NCBI GenBank assembly: GCA_028821775.1 | Contig: JAPKFB010000021.1 | Coordinates: forward strand, 1 to 64,000 | Source: Roseibacillus sp. | GTDB taxonomy: Bacteria; Verrucomicrobiota; Verrucomicrobiia; Verrucomicrobiales; Akkermansiaceae | DNA length: 64,000 bases | Direction: 5' to 3' | Shown: positions 56,469 to 64,000 of the stretch, one piece after another | Layout of the letters: every line of letters begins with the position of its first letter | How positions within the stretch are numbered: position 1 is the first letter of the stretch | The notes under the pieces: generated by a model | The model's input: the letters and a program-made list of their open reading frames with translations, nothing else | Told to the model about the DNA's origin: nothing | Databases searched by the model: none | Program-made: the position numbers and the translations under genes

Positions 56469-59400
56469 ATGAATCTCGTCTGCCTTGCCCCCCGACGGCG
56501 GCTCCAAATCGTTGACCTCTTCCTGCCAGCAACTGTTGTCCTCACCGGCGCTTTTCTCGCCTCAACCCTCCCCGGGTCGGCAACTCCACGCGACAGCGTC
56601 GTCGTGTTCAACGAGATTCATTACCAGCCGGCTGGCGACGACAATTTGCTTGAATACGTCGAACTCTACAACCAGCTAGCGGTCAACGTTGATATCTCAA
56701 ATTGGCGCATTGGCGGGATCGGCTACAACTTCCCCGAGAGGACCGTGCTCCCGGGAGGGAGTTACCTGGTCGTTGCCAAGGACCCCGCCGCCCTGCAAGC
56801 AGCAACGGGCTACGCCGGTGCGCTCGGCCCCTTCGAGGGCCTGCTGTCAAACTCGGGTGAAACGCTGCGGCTCTTTAGCCAGCGGCACGCCTTCCGCACC
56901 TCCCGGGACGCGGGCCCCCGTGGCGAAGTGACCGACTCGCTGGAAGGCCGTCGAATCATGGACGAGCTCGCCTTCGCCGACGTCTACCCCTGGCCCAGCG
57001 GCCCGGACGGATCCGGTTCTACGCTTGCCAAGATCGATCCCACCACAGGCACTTCGTCCCCCTCCAACTGGAGCGTGAGTCGGGAACCAAACGGCACCCC
57101 AGGCGCCGAGAACACATTCGCGGCCGTGCCCGCGGTCGCCTTCAATGAGACGTCGGCCACCACCGACCTCAATTTCCGCGTCGAACTTCATAACTACGGC
57201 ACCATCCCGCGGCCCCTAGGGGGAATGGTCATCGCTTCCTCCGATCCCGCTAGTGAGGACTATCTCCTCCCGCCCGGCAGCCTCGCTGCCGGATCCCATC
57301 TCACCATCGACGCCGCCACCCTCGGCTTCACACCAGTCGACAACAACCGCCTCTTCCTGCATTCGACTGGTAAGGCCACCCTTATTGATGCGGTGCGGGT
57401 GGACAACCGCGCCCAGGCCCGAAATCCTGAGGGCACCGGACGCTGGCTGAGTCCGGACATCCCGACCTTCGGTGATACAAACAGCTTCGCGTTCACTGAT
57501 GACATCGTCATCAACGAGATTTTCTACCACGCCTATCCGCACCGCGCGAAGCCTGGCACGGAGCACTCGCCCAACGACACCGTGGTAGTCGAGTTCGATT
57601 CGCCCTGGCGTTTTGAGGAGAATGCCGGATCCGCAGGCCTTCCCGCAGGATGGGACGACGTGGCTCATCCCGGTTGGCCGAGCGGCCCGGGCTTGCTCGC
57701 TCGGGAATCTTCTACCCTAGGGGAGTCCATCGCCACAGTTCTCGATCTGGCTCCGCCCACGGTGACCTACTATTTCGAGACCGAATTCACTCACGCCGGA
57801 GGCCCGATCGACGAACTCGTGGTCGAACATTACATCGACGATGGTGCGGTCTTTTATCTTAACGGTGTCGAGCTCCGTCGTTTTAATATGCTCGACGGCA
57901 CGATTACGCCGACGACAACCGCTTCACCTGGCGTGTCGGACGCGGTGCTCGGTAGTTTCACGGAGGCCGATCCGATCCTGATGGCCGGAATCAATCGATT
58001 TTCGGTCGAAGTGCACCAGTCCAGCCCGGGAAGCACGGATGTCGTATTCGGAGCGCGCTTGATCTTTCGATCCATCGATGGCGCGGCCGATCCGCCAGTC
58101 CCGTATGCCGAGCGGGATGAGGAGTGGATCGAACTCTACAACCGTGGAGCGGCTCCGGTCGATCTCACCGGCTGGAAACTGGATGGCGGAATCGGCTACG
58201 ACTTCCCCGACGAGACCTCCATCCCGTCGGGAGGCTACCTCGTCGTGGCCAAGGACGCGGTGGCTTTGACGGTAAAGCACCCAAGCGCAATCATCATCGG
58301 CGACTATTCCAATCGCCTTGGCAACAGAGGTGACCAAATCGTCCTCAAGGACCCCGTCGGGAATCCCGCAGACGAGGTTTGCTATCAAGATTCCGGCTAC
58401 TGGCACAGTGCGGCCGATGGCAGAGGTTCGAGTCTTGAGCTGCGTGATCCCGATGGCGACAACGCGATCGCTGAATCGTGGGCGCCAAGCGATGAGACGT
58501 CGCGAAGCAGCTGGCAGACCTACACCTATGAAGGCGTCGCAGTTGATGACGGCATCGGCAACAACGTTTTCCACGAGTTCCTCCTCGGTTTCCTCGACTC
58601 GGGGGAGCTCCTTCTTGACGATGTCAGTGTGGTCGAGGACCCGGGCGGAGCGAACATCGAGTTTATCCAGAACCGCGATTTCGGGAGAGACGATCTCGGC
58701 ACCGTGCCGGACAAATGGCGATGCCTCGGCACCCACGGAAGCCACGGGCGAACCGTTGTGGTCAACGACCCCGACAGTCCTGGAAACAAATGCTTGCACG
58801 TCGTCGCCACCGGCCCGACCGAGGACAAGCACAACAAGATCGAGACCACCTTCGCCAACGGCCAACGCGTTGTCGCGAGACGCACCTACCGAATTTCTTT
58901 TCGCGCCAAGTGGCTCAGCGGATCAAACCAAATCAACACCCGGCTCTACTTCAACTACCTCCAGAACACTCGTCTTCTGAAGGTCCCGCGGGTGTGGGGA
59001 ACGCCCGGCGGACCAAATACTGCTCTTGTGACCAACGCCGGACCCACGATCACAGCCTTCCGGCACGAGCCCGTCGTTCCCGATGCCGCCCAAGGTGTCA
59101 CCGTCTTTGCCAGGGCCAACGATCCGGACGGCATTGCGCGCATGACCTTGTTCTATTCGGTCGACGCCGGCGCGGTTCGGTCGACAACGATGTTGGACAC
59201 AGGCAACGGTCTCTACATGGGCTCCATTCCGCCCCTGCCCGCGCGACGGATTGTCCGGCTCTATGTGAGGGGCGATGACAGCTCCAGCGGGGTGTCATAC
59301 TATCCGCCCGCGGGTCCACAGGCGGGGGCCTTCTACAAGGTGCAGGATGGCTTTGCCGATTCCACCGGAGTCAGGCACAACTTCCGCATCGTGATGGCTG

Positions 59401-61538
59401 AGAGCGATCGCCAGTTCCTCTTCCAAAACACGAATCGATTGAGCAACGACCGCTTCCCGGTCACCGTGATCGAGGACGAGCGCACGGTTTACTACGACGT
59501 TGGCCTGCGTCTCAAGGGCAGCGCCTTCGGACGCTTCAACGCATCCCACTACGGATTCAACATCCGCTTCCAACCCGACCGGAGATTTCGTGGCGTCCAC
59601 GGCAGCATCTCCATCGAGCGCAGTACACCGCTCAAGGAGGTGTTCGCCAAACACCTCCTCAATCGGGCCGGCGGCGCATATGCATCGTTCTACGATGATG
59701 TCGCGTTCATTATCAACCCGTCAACCGGTGACCGCTCGGTAGGTCTCCTCTCGATGGCACGCCACAGCGAAAACTATTTCGACAGCCACTTTCCCAATGC
59801 CTCCACAGCCGGCACATTGTTCAATCAAGAATTGCTCTACAATCCTAACGGAACGGATGGGGGCCCGGAGGGTCTGAAGCGAGGCAATCCCTACAATCAT
59901 ACCAATGGCCGCTATGACCTCGAAGACCGGGGTCTCGACAAGGAACCCTACCGCTGGGGGTTCCAAATCCGCAGCGCCCGGGGTCGGGATGACTATTCAC
60001 AATTGGTCGCATTGAATCGCGCCATGGAACTCAGAGGAACGGCCCTCAAGAACGCCCTCGATCCACTCATCGATGTCAACCAGTGGATGCGCACCTTCGC
60101 CATGATGTCACTGAACGGCACCGACGACATCTACAGCCGTATCTGGGAACACAACTTCCGGTTCTATGTGCGCCCTACTGACAACAAGATCATCGTTCTT
60201 CAGTGGGACCTCGACCGCTCGTTCCAGCTTTCTGCCGGGGCCTCGATCCCTCCTACCAGTGGATCGGTGGTCAAGCTCTTCTCCATCCCCCAGTATCGCC
60301 GCCTCTTCGACGGACATCTCGACGACCTCATCGATACCACTTTCAACTCGAACTACACGACCCGCTGGGCAAGCCACTTCACCACTGCAACCGGATACTC
60401 ACAGAATGGACTCGTGGGCTATGTAAACAATCGCGCAAATTACATCGGGGGCCAGCTGCCCGCCCAGATCCCCTTCCGCATCACGACCAACGGTGGAACC
60501 AACTTTTCGGAAGCCGACAGCCACCTCGATATCGTGGGAGATGGGTGGGTTGACGTGTTCTCAATTGTGGTTAACGGAGCACCTACGCCGGTCATATGGA
60601 CCGACGCCAACAGTTGGAAGATCACCGTTCCAATCGCGATCGGGCCGAATCCGCTCACTATCGCAGGCCTGAACTACCGCGGCACGGAAGTGGGGAGCGA
60701 TACCATCACCATTACCAACACCAGCCCTGTCGACCTCGCCAACGCGAGCAATACTCGAATCACTGAACTTCACTACCACCCACTCGGTCCGGACGCAGCC
60801 GAGGTCGCCGCCGGCTTCACCAACCAGGAAGCCTTCGAATTCGTGGAGGTCACCAATACCGGTGTTTCGAACATCGATCTGACGGGTGTCAGATTCACTG
60901 ACGGCGTTCTGTTCAACTTCCCCACCACCACTGTGCTCGGCCCCGGTGCACGGATCATTGTCGTCTCGAATCAGGCTGCCTTTGAATCCCGCTATGGAGT
61001 CGGCAGCGCTACCCTCGCGGGCGAATTTACCGGCAACTTTCGCAACAGCGGCGAACACGTTCGCCTGGAGGCGGCAGACGCCTCTCCCATCGCAGACTTC
61101 ACCTATGGCGATTCCCTCCCCTGGCCCGATGGCGCAGATGGGGCCGGCTACAGCCTCGTCTTGGCAGGTGGAGATCCCGCAGCCCCCCTTCACTGGCGCA
61201 TGAGCACCGCCCTCGACGGCAATCCCGGCACCGACGACAGCGTTGAGTTCACTGGTTCCGCGGAGGACTTGATTCCCTACGTCCTCGCAGGCCCCCCGGG
61301 AAGCGAAGTGGGTGGAGAGGGGTTCCTTCTGACCTTCGAAAACCATCTGGCTTCTGACCATGCCCTCATCAACGTGGAATTCTCCACCGACTTGGTGACC
61401 TGGACGGCAGCGACTGAACAAGATTTGGTTGCCATCGACCACCAGGGCGCTGGCCGCGCAGCGCAGAAGTGGCTCAGTCCTTTTCCGGTGGCTAGCAATC
61501 CTCTCCAGTTCGCCCGCGTCAGGGTTGAACTCAGATAG
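56469..61538 (+). CDS. Giant secreted lamin-tail/CotH-kinase protein
   Basis: 1689 residues with a hydrophobic signal ([19 protein letters not shown]). LTD units start near residues 43 ([13 protein letters not shown]), 345 ([12 protein letters not shown]), 551 ([13 protein letters not shown]) and 1431 ([11 protein letters not shown]). A jelly-roll with [17 protein letters not shown] lies about 455-530, and a galactose-binding-like unit about 715-830. The CotH-kinase-like region (975-1310) contains [11 protein letters not shown] and LQWDLDRSF. It shares domain order with the genes at 1-3681 and 8398-14736. It follows the long surface protein by 112 bp on the same strand and may be co-expressed. 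Confidence 0.88.
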   Translation: MNLVCLAPRRRLQIVDLFLPATVVLTGAFLASTLPGSATPRDSVVVFNEIHYQPAGDDNLLEYVELYNQLAVNVDISNWRIGGIGYNFPERTVLPGGSYLVVAKDPAALQAATGYAGALGPFEGLLSNSGETLRLFSQRHAFRTSRDAGPRGEVTDSLEGRRIMDELAFADVYPWPSGPDGSGSTLAKIDPTTGTSSPSNWSVSREPNGTPGAENTFAAVPAVAFNETSATTDLNFRVELHNYGTIPRPLGGMVIASSDPASEDYLLPPGSLAAGSHLTIDAATLGFTPVDNNRLFLHSTGKATLIDAVRVDNRAQARNPEGTGRWLSPDIPTFGDTNSFAFTDDIVINEIFYHAYPHRAKPGTEHSPNDTVVVEFDSPWRFEENAGSAGLPAGWDDVAHPGWPSGPGLLARESSTLGESIATVLDLAPPTVTYYFETEFTHAGGPIDELVVEHYIDDGAVFYLNGVELRRFNMLDGTITPTTTASPGVSDAVLGSFTEADPILMAGINRFSVEVHQSSPGSTDVVFGARLIFRSIDGAADPPVPYAERDEEWIELYNRGAAPVDLTGWKLDGGIGYDFPDETSIPSGGYLVVAKDAVALTVKHPSAIIIGDYSNRLGNRGDQIVLKDPVGNPADEVCYQDSGYWHSAADGRGSSLELRDPDGDNAIAESWAPSDETSRSSWQTYTYEGVAVDDGIGNNVFHEFLLGFLDSGELLLDDVSVVEDPGGANIEFIQNRDFGRDDLGTVPDKWRCLGTHGSHGRTVVVNDPDSPGNKCLHVVATGPTEDKHNKIETTFANGQRVVARRTYRISFRAKWLSGSNQINTRLYFNYLQNTRLLKVPRVWGTPGGPNTALVTNAGPTITAFRHEPVVPDAAQGVTVFARANDPDGIARMTLFYSVDAGAVRSTTMLDTGNGLYMGSIPPLPARRIVRLYVRGDDSSSGVSYYPPAGPQAGAFYKVQDGFADSTGVRHNFRIVMAESDRQFLFQNTNRLSNDRFPVTVIEDERTVYYDVGLRLKGSAFGRFNASHYGFNIRFQPDRRFRGVHGSISIERSTPLKEVFAKHLLNRAGGAYASFYDDVAFIINPSTGDRSVGLLSMARHSENYFDSHFPNASTAGTLFNQELLYNPNGTDGGPEGLKRGNPYNHTNGRYDLEDRGLDKEPYRWGFQIRSARGRDDYSQLVALNRAMELRGTALKNALDPLIDVNQWMRTFAMMSLNGTDDIYSRIWEHNFRFYVRPTDNKIIVLQWDLDRSFQLSAGASIPPTSGSVVKLFSIPQYRRLFDGHLDDLIDTTFNSNYTTRWASHFTTATGYSQNGLVGYVNNRANYIGGQLPAQIPFRITTNGGTNFSEADSHLDIVGDGWVDVFSIVVNGAPTPVIWTDANSWKITVPIAIGPNPLTIAGLNYRGTEVGSDTITITNTSPVDLANASNTRITELHYHPLGPDAAEVAAGFTNQEAFEFVEVTNTGVSNIDLTGVRFTDGVLFNFPTTTVLGPGARIIVVSNQAAFESRYGVGSATLAGEFTGNFRNSGEHVRLEAADASPIADFTYGDSLPWPDGADGAGYSLVLAGGDPAAPLHWRMSTALDGNPGTDDSVEFTGSAEDLIPYVLAGPPGSEVGGEGFLLTFENHLASDHALINVEFSTDLVTWTAATEQDLVAIDHQGAGRAAQKWLSPFPVASNPLQFARVRVELR

Positions 61539-61771
61539 GATCTCGAAATCCAGGTGAGCTAGAGAGCGGGTGGTTATGGGTTTCCATTCGCTTTCGGGCT
61601 CCCCTTCGAGGAATGTCATCGCGCAGGAAATCCGCTTCAGCTGCACCGCGAAATAATCTTGTCCAGCGTCAACTCATTCGGGTTGCGCAACCCCGTTGTG
61701 GAAATCCCATATTCCAATGTGCGGATATTGTATGGCCATCTCAGGCCCACTTGCGTCATGCTTTCAAGAGT
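61539..61771. other. Intergenic stretch
   Basis: No gene, terminator or repeat recognised between the CotH giant and the following fragment. Confidence 0.4.
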
Positions 61772-61951
61772 ATGAGCGAAGTGAAACACTCCGGGGGCGG
61801 CGGTTCGATCAACACCGGACGGTTTCTGGCCAACACCAAAGGCAATCAAGGCGACCTGCTCACCACCCTGCTCGCCTGTGCCGGCATTCCGCTCGACCGC
61901 CCCATTGGGATTGCGACCAAGCAGATCGAGGAGATGATCGCCAATTCCTGA
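61772..61951 (+). pseudogene. C-terminal fragment, DUF1552-like
   Basis: From an ATG at 61772 the frame reads [19 protein letters not shown], then [20 protein letters not shown] and a stop at 61949-61951. The pattern resembles the end of DUF1552 proteins (GGxIKTGRxL...LLxTLLxxxGI). Upstream sequence shows no match, so it is probably a relic. The assignment is weak. Confidence 0.35.
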
Positions 61952-62008
61952 GCCAGGCTGGCAACTTGATCGGGAGGACTGTTCCCCCTTCTGCGAATGC
62001 GGGTGATC

Positions 62009-62734
62009 CTACTTCTTGGGGTCCTTCACCGGCTTTCTGGCGGCCCAGTAGAGGGATCGAATGACCAGTTTCTGAAGCGCCGGGTTGTCCCACGCTTTTT
62101 GGTCGTGACCGAGGCCGGTGTTGAAGAGGCGACCTTTGCCGTATTCATGGATCCAGATCATGGAGTGTTTTTCATTTCCGCGATTGATCCGGCCCAGGTG
62201 GTGAAGTTTGTCGATGGTGGCAGGATGAAACTTGTCACGGTAAGACTCGTCTTCGATTTCAAAGCCTTTCATTCCCTTCGTGATGGGATGAGTGGTGTCG
62301 GTAAACTCGATCGGAAATTTTCCGCCGCCGTGGCCCACAAATTGGCCCCCGAACATCTTCCAGTAGCTGTCTGATTTCTTGAAGGCATCGGTGGCATGCA
62401 CCCCGACCACTCCGCCACCTCCTCTGACGTAGTCGTCGAGTCCTTTCTCCTGCGCCGGGTCGGTGAAGTTGCCCCCGGATCCAAAAAACAAGACCACGTC
62501 GTATTTCTTGATGGTCTCTGCCTTCAGGTCATCGAGTTTGTTGCTCAGGACGAGTTCGAAGTCTCCCTGTTTCGCAAGCTGTCCTGAAATCGATTTGTAG
62601 TAGCCGTCCGAGTCGTGTCCCCGGCCTCCCATATAGAGAACCGTGATCTTCTTGTGGTGGTCGGCCAAGGCAGGTCCACTGAGCGCTGCCAGCAAGAAGG
62701 CTATCACCAGAGTGGGATGAGCGATGGTTTTCAT
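62009..62734 (-). CDS. Secreted ThuA-domain protein
   Basis: 241 residues from the ATG at 62732-62734 (a second ATG lies 9 bp upstream). The signal peptide is IAHPTLVIAFLLAALSGPALA. The ThuA/class I glutamine amidotransferase-like fold is visible in ITVLYMGGRGHDSDGYY, KKYDVVLFFGSGGNF, DDYVRGGGGVVGVHATDAF, WKMFGGQFVGHGGG and GKGRLFNTGLGHDQKAWDNP. ThuA was named from trehalose utilisation; family members are linked to carbohydrate catabolism and often sit near secreted sugar enzymes in this phylum. The exact substrate is unknown. Confidence 0.9.
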   Translation of the reverse strand: MKTIAHPTLVIAFLLAALSGPALADHHKKITVLYMGGRGHDSDGYYKSISGQLAKQGDFELVLSNKLDDLKAETIKKYDVVLFFGSGGNFTDPAQEKGLDDYVRGGGGVVGVHATDAFKKSDSYWKMFGGQFVGHGGGKFPIEFTDTTHPITKGMKGFEIEDESYRDKFHPATIDKLHHLGRINRGNEKHSMIWIHEYGKGRLFNTGLGHDQKAWDNPALQKLVIRSLYWAARKPVKDPKK

Positions 62735-62790
62735 GATTAGCAATACTTGGAAACGTCGCGCGTGATGTCAATGTCCCGGCAAAAGCTATT

Positions 62791-63308
62791 TCACGTCCGC
62801 AAATCGGTTGGGCTGAATCCTTTTCTGCGCGGTTTTCCCGGAGGCTCAGGAGTTGGGGAAAGGTGGGGTCGCGTCCACCGTGAGATCATCGACCGTGAAT
62901 CCGAAGGCCCGAAATCCTTGTTGAAGGTGACGCGGTATTGGCACCTGGAGCGGTGCAGTTCGAGGTAGCGGCATGCTCGGCGCTCCGGGCAGACCCCTTC
63001 CTCCACCACCCGCTTCACCACCTGAAGCTTCGCGGAGGCGCTCACCACTTTTTTTTCAACGTCTCGTTCAGGACCCGGTTCTTCAGCATCTCATCCGCCA
63101 GCATCTTCTTGAGCTCGGAGTTCTCGTTCTCGAGTTCCTTGAAGCGCTTGGCATCCGCCATTTTCATCCGTCCTCCTCCACCGTCTGTCCTTCATCCGCC
63201 TTGCGCAGAATCCGGTTGATTTCCTCCGTCGGGGGTCTCTTTTTCTTCATTCTTGGTTACCCCCAGAACCTAACCTTCTCAATGGCCCAGTTGAAGGGGA
63301 CCAGATCA
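62791..63308 (-). mobile_element. IS3-family remnant: deleted orfA, orfB N-terminus and left inverted repeat
   Basis: On the minus strand the left end starts TGATCTGGTCCCCTT at 63308. An ATG at 63250 begins orfA (MKKKRPPTEEINRILRKADE, then GQTVEEDG and a TGA); a shifted frame continues KMADAKRFKELENENSELKK and KMLADEMLKNRVLNETLKKK, so the helix-turn-helix part is deleted. The orfB N-terminus follows (SASAKLQVVKRVVEEGVCPE, then RRACRYLELHRSRCQYR) and then loses similarity. It is inactive. The end sequence matches the right end of the remnant at 28450-28780. Confidence 0.75.
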
Positions 63309-63596
63309 CCCGGAAGATTCACATCGAGGAGGATCGACAATCATGTTTGCCGAGAGAGTTTGGCCATCGTGGCGGGAGATGATCTCTAAACGGCGAGGCT
63401 GCCGGACCTGAAGGGGAATCAGGACCGGCCGCAGCTTGGTTGTTCCGGGGCGCTAGGGAAGATTCAATCTTCGCGTCTCAAGATTGCTATGATCTCCCTG
63501 GCGGTATCGAGGACTCCTCCCGGGGCATCGAATGGAACGGACCTCTAACGAGTTCTGAATGACTCCACCAAGATTCGGGGTAACGCGCAAAACTCC

Positions 63597-64000
63597 TCAG
63601 GGGAGGACCACTTCGATATCGTCGATATACCAACCGGCTTGAGCCTGGGGGTTGATGTCGTCGGAATTGAAACGGAACTCGAGCTTCACGTGTTTGCCGA
63701 GGCCCTCCGACGGAATGTTCTTGGAGACTTGGATCCAATCGTCCGCGTTGGCTGGGATCCCGTCAATATTGGTCTCAATGACGGCTAGTTCCGAGTCATC
63801 GATTGCATCGAGAATTCGCACTGTTCCAAGATCAAACAACTCCTCGATATCTACAAACTGGGAGTACCTCAGCGTGGCCGCCTCGGCGGAGGTGAGATCA
63901 AACGACGGAGATCGCAGCCAGATATCTGCGTTTACTTCGTAGCTTGCCGAAATGTTAGTTCCAAAACAATTGACGGGGCTCTTGGCGGCGGACGGCCCCA
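63597..64000 (-). CDS. Surface protein carrying the recurrent C-terminal module (N-terminus beyond window)
   Basis: The frame is open from the right edge to a TGA at 63597-63599 (133 codons). It contains only the last half of the recurrent module: NCFGTNISASYEVNADIWLR, RSPSFDLTSAEAATL, a DIEELFDLGTVRILDA strand and the ending GWYIDDIEVVLP. It is most like the module of the 53717-56356 gene. An internal ATG near 63839 should not be taken as the start. About 290 bp between it and the IS3 remnant hold no recognised feature. Confidence 0.85.
   Translation of the reverse strand, partial: GPSAAKSPVNCFGTNISASYEVNADIWLRSPSFDLTSAEAATLRYSQFVDIEELFDLGTVRILDAIDDSELAVIETNIDGIPANADDWIQVSKNIPSEGLGKHVKLEFRFNSDDINPQAQAGWYIDDIEVVLP

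Noticed and set aside
1-64000. CRISPR arrays, tRNA or rRNA genes, prophage or replication origin
   Set aside because: No regularly spaced short repeats, cloverleaf-like sequences, phage structural operon or origin motifs were seen on either strand; the only tail-fibre-like motif is in a single secreted protein.

Overview
The window looks like a GC-rich chromosomal segment of a free-living, probably marine or polysaccharide-degrading member of the Verrucomicrobiota. This is inferred from gene content: PEP-CTERM proteins ending in an Arg run, giant secreted proteins with lamin-tail (LTD) and CotH-kinase domains, sulfatases, DUF1501 relics, a ThuA protein and a SASA-type esterase. I saw no rRNA, tRNA, CRISPR array or prophage.

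The most important result concerns two long paralogous genes, 14965-18471 and 48675-52721. Each is interrupted by one in-frame UGA at the homologous position. The residues on both sides of the UGA are conserved between the paralogues (DDL-UGA-S-F-[FL]-W-R-Q-V). Exactly 17 nt after each UGA comes a GGUC apical loop on a 7- or 9-bp stem, which looks like a bacterial SECIS element. I therefore annotate each as one selenoprotein-like gene: FG-GAP/VCBS repeats, Sec, ASPIC/UnbV, a thioredoxin-like CPxC domain, then TPRs. They should not be read as pairs of broken genes.

Locus A (1-23763) holds a CotH/LTD giant running off the left edge (-), a long and short pair of paralogous surface proteins (-, the short one PEP-CTERM), a GntR/LacI-type regulator (+), a second CotH/LTD giant (+), selenoprotein candidate 1 (+) and a third CotH/LTD giant (-). 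The middle (24009-45000) carries a SASA-type esterase, a LamG surface protein, two sulfatases, an HU-like protein, an NAD-dependent epimerase, a fourth CotH/LTD giant and an FGE-fold protein lacking FGE's catalytic cysteines. Several stretches between them are gene graveyards with remnants of an IS3 transposase, sulfatases and DUF1501. Locus B (45327-61538) holds a UPF0261/Tm-1-like gene next to a PEP-hydrolase-like TIM-barrel gene with an AraC regulator (-), then divergently selenoprotein candidate 2, a second short PEP-CTERM/long pair and a fifth CotH/LTD giant (all +). The right end has a ThuA protein, an IS3 remnant and another partial surface protein.

Loci A and B thus carry the same component set: selenoprotein-like FG-GAP/Trx protein, a short PEP-CTERM protein beside a long paralogue sharing its ectodomain, and CotH/LTD giants. 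In both pairs the swap happens just where the PEP-CTERM tail would begin. The long versions carry calcium-binding TSP3 repeats and a recurrent C-terminal jelly-roll module that recurs in four proteins here. I infer a secreted surface system with interchangeable anchoring modules, accompanied by putative extracellular kinases and a redox-active selenoprotein.
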